From NCBI GenBank assembly GCA_037954325.1, contig JBBMNZ010000089.1, positions 62,001-126,000 on the forward strand: DNA of 64,000 nucleotides, written 5' to 3'. This DNA comes from Fistularia commersonii (taxonomy: Eukaryota > Chordata > Actinopteri > Syngnathiformes > Fistulariidae). The notes beneath the pieces are model-generated. The model searched no databases and was not told the DNA's origin. It worked only from the letters and a program-made list of their open reading frames with translations. Numbering within the stretch: position 1 is the stretch's first letter; each line of letters opens with the position of its first letter. The position numbers were made by a program, and so were the translations under genes. Below are positions 39,398 through 52,237 of this stretch, in pieces.

Positions 39398-40972
39398 TTG
39401 AAGCATTTTTGATTAGGAGTGGAAATAGCTAATGAATTTCATCAAGCTGGTTTCTGCTGCTGAAATATGTTGTTTAGGATATGATTCTGCACAATATATG
39501 TCAAAGTCAGTGTGATCCCATTACAGGTTCAAAGGATATAGCCATTCGTTCAAAAAGGACTTATCTCACCGAGTTGAAGCGTTTTTGATTAGGAGTGGAA
39601 ATAACTAATGAATTTCATCAAGCTGGTTTCTGCTGTTGAAATATGTTGTTTAGGACATGATTCTGCACAATATATGTCAAATTAAGTGTAATCCCTTCAC
39701 AAGTTCAAAAGACATAGCCATTCGTTCAAAAACTGCTTATCTTATCGGGTTGAAGCGTTTTTGATTGAGAGTGGAAATAACTAATGGATTTAATCAAGCT
39801 GGTTTCTGCTGTTGAAATATGTTGTTTGGGACATGATTCTGCAGAACACATGTCAAATTCAGTGTAATCCAGCGACAAGATCAAAAGATATAGCCATTCG
39901 TGCAAAAAGTGCTTATCTCACCGAGTTGAAGCGTTTTTGATTAGGAGTGGAAATAACTTTTGAATTTCATCAAGCTGGTTTCTGCTGTTGAAATATGTTG
40001 TTTAGAACATGTTTTTGCACAATATATGTCAAATTCAGTGTAATCCCTTCATAGGTTAAAAAGATATCGCCAGTCGTTCCAAAAGAACTTATCTCACCGA
40101 GTTGAAGCGTTTTTGATTAGGAGTGGAAATAACTAATGAATTTCTACAAGCTGGTTTCTGCTGTTGAAATATGTTGTTTAGGACATGATTCTGCACAATA
40201 TATGTCAAATTCAGTGTAATCCCTTCACAAGTTCAAAAGATATAGCCATTTGTTCAAAAAGTACTTATCTCACCGAGTTGAAGCGTTTTTGATTAGGAGT
40301 GGATATAACTAATGAATTTCATCAAGCTGGTTTCTGCTGTTGAAATATGTTGTTTAGAAAATGTTTCTTTCACAATATATGTCAAATTCAGTGTAATCCC
40401 TTCATAGGTTCAAAAGATATCGCCAGTCGTTCCAAAAGAACTTATCTCACCGAGTTGAGGCGTTTTTGATTCGGAGTGGAAATAACCAATGAATTTCATC
40501 AAGCTGGTTTCTGCTGTTGAAATATGTTTTTTAGGATATGATTCTGCACAATATATGTCAAATTTAGTGTAATCACATCACAGGTTCAAAATATATAGCC
40601 ATTCGTTCAAAAACTGCTTATCTTATCGGGTTGAAGGGTTTTTGATTAGGAGTGGAAATAACTGATGGATTTCGTCAAGCTGGTTTCTGCTGTTGAAATA
40701 TGTTGTTTAGGACATGATTCTGCAAAACACATGTCAAATTAAGTGTAATCCAGCGATAAGATCAAAAGATATAGCCATTCGTTCAAAAATAGCTTATCTC
40801 ACCAAGTTGAAGAGTTTTTGATTAGTATTGGAAATAACTAATGAATTTCATCAAGCTGCTTTCTGCTGTTGAAATTTGTTGTTTAGGACATGATTCTGCA
40901 CAATATATGTCAAATTTAGTGAAATCCCATTACAGGTTCAAAGGATATAGCCATTCGTCCAAAAAGTACTTA

Positions 40973-41400
40973 TGTCACCAAGTTGAAGAGTTTTTGATTA
41001 GTATTGGAAATAACCAATGAATTACGTCAAGCTGGTTTCTGCTGTTGAAATATGTTGTTAGGTCAAGATTCTGCACAATATATGTCATATCCATCAAAAG
41101 TCCAAAAGATATAGCCATTCGTTCAAAAAGTGCTTAACTCACCGAGTTGAGACGTTTCTGATTAGGAGTGGAAATAACTAATGAATTTAATCAAGCTGGT
41201 TTCTGCTGTTGAAATATGTTGTTTAGGACATGATTCTGCACAATATATGTCAAATTCGTGTGAGCCCAATACAGGTTGAAAGGATATAGCCATTCGTTCA
41301 AAACGTGCTTATGAGACTGAGTTGAAGAGTTTTTCATTAGGAGTGCAAATAGCTAATGAATTTCATCAAGCTGGTTCCTGCTGTTGAAATATGTTGTTTA
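40973..41400 (+). repeat. 0.43-kb duplicated block, copy 2
   Basis: Partner of 33594-34021. It carries GTGAGCCCAATACAGG where the other has GTGATCCCATTACAGG. Flanking monomers differ between the copies, so the exchange was short. Confidence 0.82.
40983..41146 (+). repeat. Short 164-bp monomer, second copy
   Basis: Has the same 11-base and 1-base losses as 33604-33767, so the deletion happened once and was then copied. Confidence 0.85.
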
Positions 41401-44400
41401 GGACATGATTCTGCACAAAATATGTCAAATTCAGTATAATCCAGCGACAAGTTCAAAAGATATTGCCATTCGATCAAAAAGTGCTTATCTCACCGAGTTG
41501 AAGCGTTTTTGATTAGGAGTGGAAATAACTAATGAATTTCTACAAGCTGGTTTCTGCTGTTGAAATATGTTGTTTAGGACATGATTCTGCACAATATATG
41601 TCAAATTCAGTGTAATCCAGCGATAAGATCAAAAGATATAGCCATTCGTGAAAAAAGTGCTTATCTCACCGAGTTGAAGCGTTTTTGATTCGGAGTGGAA
41701 ATAACTAATGAATTTCATCAAGCTGGTTTCTGCTGCTGAAATATGTTGTTTAGGATATGATTCTGCACAATATATGTCAAAGTCAGTGTAATCCCATTAC
41801 AGGTTCAAAGGATATAGCCATTCGTTCAAAAAGGACTTATCTCACCGAGTTGAAGCGCTTTTGATTAGGAGTGGAAATAACTAATGAATATCATCAAGCT
41901 GGTTTCTGCTGTTGAAATATGTTTTTTAGGATATGATTCTGCACAATATATGTCAAATTTAGTGTAATCACATCACATGTTCAAAAGATATAGCCATTCG
42001 TTCAAAAACTGCTTATCTTATCGGGTTGAAGCGTTTTTGATTAGGAGTGGAAATAACTGATGGATTTCGTAAAGCTGGTTTCTGCTGTTGAAATATGTTG
42101 TTTAGGACATGATTCTGTAAAACACATGTCAAATTCAGTGTAATCCAGCGATAAGATCAAAAGATATAGCCATTCGTGAAAAAAGTGCTTATCCTACCGA
42201 GTTGAAGCGTTTTTGATTCGGAGTGGAAATAACTAATGAATTTCATCAAGCTGGTTTCTGCTGTTGAAATATTTTTTTTAGGACAAGATTCTGCACAAAA
42301 TATGTCCAATTCATTATAATCCAGTGACAAGTTCAAAAGATATAGCCATTCGATCAAAAAGTGCTTATCTCACCGAGTTGAAGCATTTTTGATTCGGAGT
42401 GGAAATAACTAATGAATTTCATCAAGCTGGTTTCTGCTGTTGAAATATGTTTTTTAGGATATGATTCTGCACAATATATGTCAAATTTAGTGTAATCACA
42501 TTACAGGTTCAAAAGACATAGCCATTCGTTCAAAAACTGCTTATCTTATCGGGTTGAAGCGTTTTTGATTGAGAGTGGAAATAACTAATGGATTTAATCA
42601 AGCTGGTTTCTGCTGTTGAAATATGTTGTTTAGGACATGATTCTGCAGAACACATGTCAAATTCAGTGTAATCCAGCGACAAGATCAAAAGATATAGCCA
42701 TTCGTGCAAAAAGTGCTTATCTCACCGAGTTTAAGCAATTTTGATTAGGAGTGGCAATAACTAATGAATTTCATCAAGTATATTTCTACTGTTGAAATAT
42801 GTTGTTTAGGACAGGATTCTGCACAATATATGTCAAATTCAGTGTAATCCCTTCACAAGTTCAAAAGATATAGCCATTCGTTCAAAAAGTGCTTATCTCA
42901 CCGAGTTGAAGCATTTTTGATTAGGAGTGGAAATAACTAATGAATTTCAACAAGCTGGTTTCTGCTGCTGAAATATGTTGTTTAGGATATGATTCTGCAC
43001 AATATATGTCAAAGTCAGTGTGATCCCATTACAGATTCAAAGGATATAGCCATTTGTTCAAAAAGGACTTATCTCACCGAGTTGAAGCGTTTTTGATTAG
43101 GAGTGGAAATAACTAATGAATTTCATCAAGGTGGTTTCTGCTGCTGAAATATGTTGTTTAGGATATGATTCTGCACAATATATGTCAATCTCAGTGTAAT
43201 CCCTTCACAAGTTCAAAAGACATAGCCATTCGTTCAAAAACTGTTTATCTTATCGTGTTGAAGCGTTTTTGATTGAGAGTGGAAATAACTGATGGCTTTC
43301 GTAAAGCTGGTTTCTGCTGTTGAAATATGTTGTTTGGGACATGATTCTGCAAAAAACATGTCAAATTCAGTGTAATCCAGCGATAAGATCAAAAGATATA
43401 GCCATTCGTGAAAAAAGTGCTTATCTCACCGAGTTGAAGAGTTTTTGATTCGGAGTGGAAATAACCAATGAATTTCATCAAGCTGGTTTCTGCTGTTGAA
43501 ATATGTTTTTTAGGACAAGATTCTGCACAATATATGTCAAATTCAGTTAAATCCATCACAGGTTCAAAAAATATAGCCATTCGTTCAAAAATTGCTTATC
43601 TCACCAAGTTGAAGAGTTTTTGATTAGTATTGGAAGTAACTAATGAATTTCATCAAGCTGGTTTCTGCTGTTGAAATTTGTTGTTTAGGACATGATTCTG
43701 GACAATATATGTCAAAATCAGTGTAATCCCTTCACAGGTTCAAAAGATATAGCCATTCGTTCAAAAACTGCTTATCTTATCGGGTTGAAGCGTTTTTGAT
43801 TGAGAGTGGAAATAACTTATGGATTTCGTAAAGCTGGTTTCTGCTGTTGAAATATGTTGTTTAGGACATGATTCTGTAAAAAACATGTCAAATTCAGTGT
43901 AATCCAGCGATAAGATCAAAAGATATAGCCATTCGTGAAAAAAGTACTTATCTCACCGGGTTGAAGCTTTTTTGATTAGGAGTGGAAATAACTTTTGAAT
44001 TTCATCTAGCTGGTTTCTGCTGTTGAAATATGTTGTTTAGGATATGATTCTGCACAATATATGTCAAAGTCAGTGTGATCCCATTACAGGTTCAAAGGAT
44101 ATAGCCATTCGTTCAAAAAGGACTTATCTCACCGAGTTGAGGCGTTTGTGATTAGGAGTGGAAATAACTAATGAATTTCATCAAGCTGGTTTCTGCTGTT
44201 GAAATATGTTGTTTAGGACATGATTCTGCACAATATATGTCAAATTCAGTGTAATCCCTTCATAGGTTCAAAAGAAATCGCCAGTCATTCCAAAAGAACT
44301 TATGTCACCGAGTTGAGGCGTTTTTGATTCTGAGTGGAAATAACCAATGAATTTCATCAAACTGGTTTATGCTGTTGAAATATGTTGTTTAGGATATGAT

Positions 44401-45489
44401 TTTGAACAATATATGTCAAATTTAGTGTAATCACATCACAGGTTCAAAAGATATCGCCATTCGTTCAAAAAGTGCTTATCTCACCGAGTTGAAGCGTTTT
44501 TGATTAGGAGTGGAAATAACTTTTGAATTTCATCAAGCTGGTTTCTGCTGTTGAAATATGTTGTTTAGAACATGATTCTGCACAATATATGTCCAATTCA
44601 GTGTAATCCCTTCATAGGTTCAAAAGAAATCGCCAGTCATTCCAAAAAGAACTTATGTCACCGAGTTGAGGCGTTTTTGATTCTGAGTGGAAATAACCAA
44701 TGAAATTTCATCAAGCTGGTTTCTGCTGTTGAAATATGTTGTTTAGGACATGATTCTGCACAATATATGTCAATAATTCAGTGTAATCCCTTCATAGGTT
44801 CAAAAGAAATCGCCAGTCATTCCAAAAGAACTTATGTCACCGAGTTGAGGCGTTTTTGATTCTGAGTGGAAATAACCAATGAATTTCATCAAGCTGGTTT
44901 CTGCTGTTGAAATATGTTGTTTAGGATATGATTTTGAACAATATATGTCAAATTTAGTGTAATCACATCACAGGTTCAAAAGATATAGCCATTCGTTCAA
45001 AAATTGCTTATCTTATCGGGTTGAAGCGTTTTTGATTAGGAGTGGAAATAACTGATGGATTTCGTTAAGCTGGTTTCTGCTGTTGAAATATGTTGTTAAG
45101 GACTTGATTCTGCAAAACACATGTCAAATTAAGTGTAATCCAGCGATAAGATCAAAAGATATAGCCATTCGTGAAAAAAGTGCTTATCTCACCGAGTTGA
45201 GACGTTTCTGATTAGGAGTGGAAATAACTAATGAATTTCATCAAGCTGGTTCCCGCTGTTGAAATATGCTGTTTAGAACAAGATTCTGCACAAAACATGT
45301 CCAATTCAGTATAATCCAGTGACAAGTTCAAAAGATATAGCCATTCGATCAAAAAGTGCTTATCTCACCGAGTTGAAGCATTTTTGATTCGGAGTGGAAA
45401 TAACTAATGAATTTCATCAAGCTGGTTTCTGCTGTTGAAATATGTTGTTTAGGACAAGATTCTGCACAATATATGTCAACTTCAGTGAA

Positions 45490-47075
45490 ATCCCATCACA
45501 GGTTCAAAAAATATAGCCATTCGTTCAAAAATTGCTTATCTCACCAAGTTGAAGAGTTTTTGATTAGTATTGGAAATAACTTTTGAATTTCATCACGCTG
45601 GTTTCTGCTCGTGAAATTTGTTGTTTAGGGACATGATTCTGCACACTATATGTCAAATTCAGTGAAATCCCATCACAGGTTCAAAAGATATAGCCATTCG
45701 TTCAAAAATTGCTTATCTTACCAAGTTGAAGAGTTTTTGATTAGGAGCGGAAATAACTATTGAATTTCATCAAGCTGGTTTCTGCTGTTGAAATATGTTG
45801 TTTAGGACATGATTCTGCACAATATACGTCAAATTCTTGTGAGCCCATTACAGGTTGAAAGGATATAGCCATCCGTTCAAAACGTGCTTATGAGACCGAG
45901 TTAAAGCGTTTTTGATTAGGAGTGGAAATAACTAATGGATATTATCAAGCTGGTTTCTGCTGTTGAAATATGTTGTTTATGACATAATTCTGCACAATAT
46001 ATGTCAAATTAAGTGTAATCCCTTCACAAGTTCAAAAGATATAGCCATTCGTTCAAAAAGTACTTATCTCACCGAGTTGAAGCGTTTTTGATTAGGAGTG
46101 GAATTAACTTTTGAATTTCATCACGCTGGTTTCTGCTGTTGAAATATGTTGTTTAGGACATGATTCTGCACAATATATGTCAAATTCAGTGTAATCCCTT
46201 CATAGGTTCAAAAGATATCGCCAGTCGTTCAAAAAGTACTTATCTCACCGAGTTGATGCGTTTTTGGATTCGGAGTGGAAATAATCAATGAATTTCATCA
46301 AGCTGGTTTCTGCTGTTGAAATATGTTTTTTTAGGATATGATTCTGCACAATATATGTCAAATTTAGTGTAATCACATTACAGGTTCAAAAGACATAGCC
46401 ATTCGTTCAAAAACTGCTTATCTTATCGGGTTGAAGCGTTTTTGATTGAGAGTGGAAATAACTAATGGATTTAATCAAGCTGGTTTCTGCTGTTGAAATA
46501 TGTTGTTTAGGACATGATTCTGCAGAACACATGTCAAATTCAGTGTAATCCAGCGACAAGATCAAAAGATATAGCCCATTCGTTCAAAAAGTGCTTATCT
46601 CACCGAGTTGAAGCATTTTTGATTAGGAGTGGAAATAACTAATGAATTTCATCAAGCTGGTTTCTGCTGCTGAAATATTTTGTTTAGGATATGATTCTGC
46701 ACAATATATGTCAAATTCAGTGTAATCCCTTCACAAGTTCAAAAGACATAGCCATTCGTTCAAAAACTGCTTATCTTATCGGGTTGAAGGGTTTTTGATT
46801 GAGAGTGGAAATAACTGATGGATTTCGTAAAGCTGGTTTCTGCTGTTGAAATATGTTGTTTAGGACATGATTCTGCAAAACACATGTCAAATTCAGTGTA
46901 ATCCAGCGATAAGATCAAAAGATATACCCATTCGTGAAAAAAGTGCTTATCTCACCGAGTTGAAGCGTTTTTGATTCGGAGTGGAAATAACTAATGAATT
47001 TCATCAAGCTGGTTTCTGCTGTTGAAATATGTTTTTTAGGACAAGATTCAGCACAATATATGTCAAATTCAGTTA
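45490..47075 (+). repeat. Nine-monomer tandem duplication, copy 1
   Basis: Repeated directly as 47076-48660. Shared markers include TCTGCTCGTGAAATTTG, GCACACTATATG, GAGTTAAAGCG, GGAATTAACTTTTG, GAAATATTTTG and GATATACCCATTCG. The underlying period is 1583-1584 bases (9 x 176). The apparent offset shrinks from 1586 to 1583 because copy 1 has three extra single bases: GGG near 45630, a seven-T run near 46327 and CCC near 46576. Confidence 0.92.
46077..46607 (+). repeat. Y-Z-A/B module with hybrid third monomer
   Basis: Y 46077, Z 46253 (178 bp, extra T), hybrid 46431-46607 (177 bp, extra C). The hybrid starts as A and switches to the tail of B within AAAAGATATAGCC(C)ATTCGT. Same structure as at 39.2 and 48.0 kb. 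Confidence 0.83.
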
Positions 47076-48660
47076 AATCCATCACAGGTTCAAAAAATAT
47101 AGCCATTCGTTCAAAAATTGCTTATCTCACCAAGTTGAAGAGTTTTTGATTAGTATTGGAAATAACTTTTGAATTTCATCACGCTGGTTTCTGCTCGTGA
47201 AATTTGTTGTTTAGGACATGATTCTGCACACTATATGTCAAATTCAGTGAAATCCCATCACAGGTTCAAAAGATATAGCCATTCGTTCAAAAATTGCTTA
47301 TCTTACCAAGTTGAAGAGTTTTTGATTAGGAGCGGAAATAACTATTGAATTTCATCAAGCTGGTTTCTGCTGTTGAAATATGTTGTTTAGGACATGATTC
47401 TGCACAATATACGTCAAATTCTTGTGAGCCCATTACAGGTTGAAAGGATATAGCCATCCGTTCAAAACGTGCTTATGAGACCGAGTTAAAGCGTTTTTGA
47501 TTAGGAGTGGAAATAACTAATGGATATTATCAAGCTGGTTTCTGCTGTTGAAATATGTTGTTTATGACATAATTCTGCACAATATATGTCAAATTAAGTG
47601 TAATCCCTTCACAAGTTCAAAAGATATAGCCATTCGTTCAAAAAGTACTTATCTCACCGAGTTGAAGCGTTTTTGATTAGGAGTGGAATTAACTTTTGAA
47701 TTTCATCACGCTGGTTTCTGCTGTTGAAATATGTTGTTTAGGACATGATTCTGCACAATATATGTCAAATTCAGTGTAATCCCTTCATAGGTTCAAAAGA
47801 TATCGCCAGTCGTTCAAAAAGTACTTATCTCACCGAGTTGATGCGTTTTTGGATTCGGAGTGGAAATAATCAATGAATTTCATCAAGCTGGTTTCTGCTG
47901 TTGAAATATGTTTTTTAGGATATGATTCTGCACAATATATGTCAAATTTAGTGTAATCACATTACAGGTTCAAAAGACATAGCCATTCGTTCAAAAACTG
48001 CTTATCTTATCGGGTTGAAGCGTTTTTGATTGAGAGTGGAAATAACTAATGGATTTAATCAAGCTGGTTTCTGCTGTTGAAATATGTTGTTTAGGACATG
48101 ATTCTGCAGAACACATGTCAAATTCAGTGTAATCCAGCGACAAGATCAAAAGATATAGCCATTCGTTCAAAAAGTGCTTATCTCACCGAGTTGAAGCATT
48201 TTTGATTAGGAGTGGAAATAACTAATGAATTTCATCAAGCTGGTTTCTGCTGCTGAAATATTTTGTTTAGGATATGATTCTGCACAATATATGTCAAATT
48301 CAGTGTAATCCCTTCACAAGTTCAAAAGACATAGCCATTCGTTCAAAAACTGCTTATCTTATCGGGTTGAAGGGTTTTTGATTGAGAGTGGAAATAACTG
48401 ATGGATTTCGTAAAGCTGGTTTCTGCTGTTGAAATATGTTGTTTAGGACATGATTCTGCAAAACACATGTCAAATTCAGTGTAATCCAGCGATAAGATCA
48501 AAAGATATACCCATTCGTGAAAAAAGTGCTTATCTCACCGAGTTGAAGCGTTTTTGATTCGGAGTGGAAATAACTAATGAATTTCATCAAGCTGGTTTCT
48601 GCTGTTGAAATATGTTTTTTAGGACAAGATTCAGCACAATATATGTCAAATTCAGTTAAA
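47076..48660 (+). repeat. Nine-monomer tandem duplication, copy 2
   Basis: Direct downstream repeat of 45490-47075 without the three homopolymer insertions. The match continues to about 48745, where this copy reads AATAAATAATG instead of AATAACTTTTG. Similarity to 52.5-53.7 kb begins inside this copy, at an offset of 4047 (23 monomers minus one base). Confidence 0.92.
47662..48190 (+). repeat. Y-Z-A/B module with hybrid third monomer
   Basis: Y 47662, Z 47838, hybrid A/B 48015-48190. It is the tandem copy of 46077-46607 and has regular 176/177/176 spacing, which supports the view that the extra bases in the other copy are late changes or errors. Confidence 0.85.
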
Positions 48661-51532
48661 TCCATCACAGGTTCAAAAAATATAGCCATTCGTTCAAAAA
48701 TTGCTTATCTCACCAAGTTGAAGAGTTTTTGATTAGTATTGGAAATAAATAATGAATTTCATCAAGCTGGTTTCTGCGGTTGAAATTTGTTGTTTAGGAC
48801 ATGATTCTGGACAATATATGTCAAATTCAGTGTAATCCCTTCACAGGTTCAAAAGATATAGCCATTCGTTCAAAAAGTACTTATCTCACCGAGTTGAAGC
48901 GTTTTTGATTAGGAGTGGAAATAACTTTTGAATTTCATCTAGCTGGTTTCTGCTGTTGAAATATGTTGTTTAGGATATGATTCTGCACAATATATGTCAA
49001 AGTCAGTGTGATCCCATTACAGGTTCAAAGGATATAGCCATTCGTTCAAAAAGGACTTATCTCACCGAGTTGAGGCGTTTGTGATTAGGAGTGGAAATAA
49101 CTAATGAATTTCATCAAGCTGGTTTCTGCTTTTGAAATATGTTGTTTAGACATGATTCTGCACAATATATGTCAAATTAAGTGTAATCCCTTCATAGGTT
49201 CAAAAGAAATCGCCAGTCATTCCAAAAGAACTTATGTCACCGAGTTGAGGCGTTTTTGATTCTGAGTGGAAATAACCAATGAATTTCATCAAACTGGTTT
49301 ATGCTGTTGAAATATGTTGTTTAGGATATGATTTTGAACAATATATGTCAAATTTAGTGTAATCACATCACAGGTTCAAAAGATATAGCCATTCGTTCAA
49401 AAAGTGCTTATCTCACTGAGTTGAAGCGTTTTTGATTAGGAGTGGAAATAACTTTTGAATTTCATCAAGCTGGTTTCTGCTGTTGAAATATGTTGTTTAG
49501 AACATGATTCTGCACAATATATGTCCAATTCAGTGTAATCCCTTCATAGGTTCAAAAGAAATCGCCAGTCATTCCAAAAGAACTTATGTCACCGAGTTGA
49601 GGCGTTTTTGATTCTGAGTGGAAATAATCAATGAATTTCATCAAGCTGGTTTCTGCTGTTGATATATGTTGTTTAGGATATGATTTTGAACAATATATGT
49701 CAAATTTAGTGTAATCACATCACAGGTTCAAAAGATATAGCCATTCGTTCAAAAACTGCTTATCTTATCGGGTTGAAGCGTTTTTGATTAGGAGTGGAAA
49801 TAACTGATGGATTTCGTTAAGCTGGTTTCTGCTGTTGAAATATGTTGTTAAGGACTTGATTCTGCAAAACACATGTCAAATTAAGTGTAATCCAGCGATA
49901 AGATCAAAAGATATAGCCATTCGTGAAAAAAGTGCTTATCTCATTGAGTTGAGACGTTTCTGATTAGGAGTGGAAATAACTAATGAATTTCATCAAGCTG
50001 GTTCCCGCTGTTGAAATATGCTGTTTAGAACAAGATTCTGCACAAAATATGTCAAATTCAGTATAATCCAGTGACAAGTTCAAAAGATATAGCCATTCGT
50101 TCAAAAAGTGCTTATCTCACCGAGTTGGAGCGTTTTTGATTAGGAGTGGAAATAACTTTTGAATTTCATCAAGCTGGTTTCTGCTGTTGAAATATGTTGT
50201 TTAGAACATGATTCTGCACAATATATGTCCAATTCAGTGTAATCCCTTCATAGGTTCAAAAGAAATCGCCAGTCATTCCAAAAGAACTTATGTCACCGAG
50301 TTGAGGCGTTTTTGATTCTGAGTGGAAATAACAAATGAATTTCATCAAGCTGGTTTCTGCTGTTGAAATATGTTGTTTAGGATATGATTTTGAACAATAT
50401 ATGTCAAATTTAGTGTAATCACATCACAGGTTCAAAAGATATAGCCATTCGTTCAAAAAGTGCTTATCTCACCGAGTTGAAGCGTTTTTGATTAGTATTG
50501 GAAATAAATAATGAATTTCATCAAGCTGGTTTCTGCGGTTGAAATTTGTTGTTTAGGACATGATTCTGGACAATATATGTCAAATTCAGTGTAATCCCTT
50601 CACAGGTTCAAAAGAAATCGCCAGTCATTCCAAAAGAACTTATGTCACCGAGTTGAGGCGTTTTTGATTCTGAGTGGAAATAACCAATGAATTTCATCAA
50701 GCTGGTTTCTGCTGTTGAAATATGTTGTTTAGGATATGATTTTGAACAATATATGTCAAATTTAGTGTAATCACATCACAGGTTCAAAAGATATAGCCAT
50801 TCGTTCAAAAATTGCTTATCTTATCGGGTTGAAGCGTTTTTGATTAGGAGTGGAAATAACTGATGGATTTCGTTAAGCTGGTTTCTGCTGTTGAAATATG
50901 TTGTTAAGGACTTGATTCTGCAAAACACATGTCAAATTAAGTGTAATCCAGCGATAAGATCAAAAGATATAGCCATTCGTGAAAAAAGTGCTTATCTCAC
51001 CGAGTTGAGACGTTTCTGATTAGGAGTGGAAATAACTAATGAATTTCATCAAGCTGGTTCCCGCTGTTGAAATATGCTGTTTAGAACAAGATTCTGCACA
51101 AAATATGTCCAATTCAGTATAATCCAGTGACAAGTTCAAAAGATATAGCCATTCGATCAAAAAGTGCTTATCCCACCGAGTTGAAGCATTTTTGATTCGG
51201 AGTGGAAATAACTAATGAATTTCATCAAGCTGGTTTCTGCTGTTGAAATATGTTGTTTAGGACAAGATTCTGCACAATATATGTCAACTTCAGTGAAATC
51301 CCATCACAGGTTCAAAAAATATAGCCATTCGTTCAAAAATTGCTTATCTGACCAAGTTGAAGAGTTTTTGATTAGTATTGGAAATAACTTTTGAATTTCA
51401 TCACGCTGGTTTCTGCTCGTGAAATTTGTTGTTTAGGACATGATTCTGCACACTATATGTCAAATTCAGTGAAATCCCATCACAGGTTCAAAAGATATAG
51501 CCATTCGTTCAAAAATTGCTTATCTTACCAAG

Positions 51533-52237
51533 TTGAAGAGTTTTTGATTAGGAGCGGAAATAACTATTGAATTTCATCAAGCTGGTTTCTGCTGTTGATA
51601 TATGTTGTTTAGGACATGATTCTGCACAATATATGTCAAATTCAGTGTAATCCCTTCATAGGTTCAAAAGATATCGCCAGTCGTTCAAAAAGTACTTATC
51701 TCACCGAGTTGATGCCTTTTTGGATTCGGAGTGGAAATAATCAATGAATTTCATCAAGCTGGTTTCTGCTGTTGAAATATGTTTTTTAGGATATGATTCT
51801 GCACAATATATGTCAAATTTAGTGTAATCACATTACAGGTTCAAAAGACATAGCCATTCGTTCAAAAACTGCTTATCTTATCGGGTTGAAGCGTTTTTGA
51901 TTGAGAGTGGAAATAACTAATGGATTTAATCAAGCTGGTTTCTGCTGTTGAAATATGTTGTTTAGGACATGATTCTGCAGAACACATGTCAAATTCAGTG
52001 TAATCCAGCGACAAGATCAAAAGATATAGCCATTCGTGCAAAAAGTGCTTATCTCACCGAGTTGAAGCAATTTTGATTAGGAGTGGCAATAACTAATGAA
52101 TTTCATCAAGTAGATTTCTACTGTTGAAATATGTTGTTTAGGACAGGATTCTGCACAATATATGTCAAATTCAGTGTAATCCCTTCACAAGTTCAAAAGA
52201 TATAGCCATTCGTTCAAAAAGTGTTTATCTCACCGAG
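51533..52237 (+). repeat. Hybrid Y-Z-A-B module
   Basis: The first monomer (51533) begins as a GAAGAGTTTTTGATTAGGAGCGG type and joins the Y tail (CCTTCATAGG, ATATCGCCAGTCG). Z 51709, A 51886 and B 52062 follow, with hairpin 52109-52122. This is the first intact hairpin after a gap of about 17 kb. Confidence 0.83.

Noticed and set aside
42157..42357. 66-residue minus-strand open frame as a protein family member with the 63-residue frames
   Set aside because: The apparent family is the monomer read in one frame. Similarity extends equally outside the frame.
44640..44780. Transposon footprint or target-site duplication at the insertions
   Set aside because: Insertions are one or two bases in or beside homopolymers, with no flanking duplication; slippage or sequencing error is simpler.
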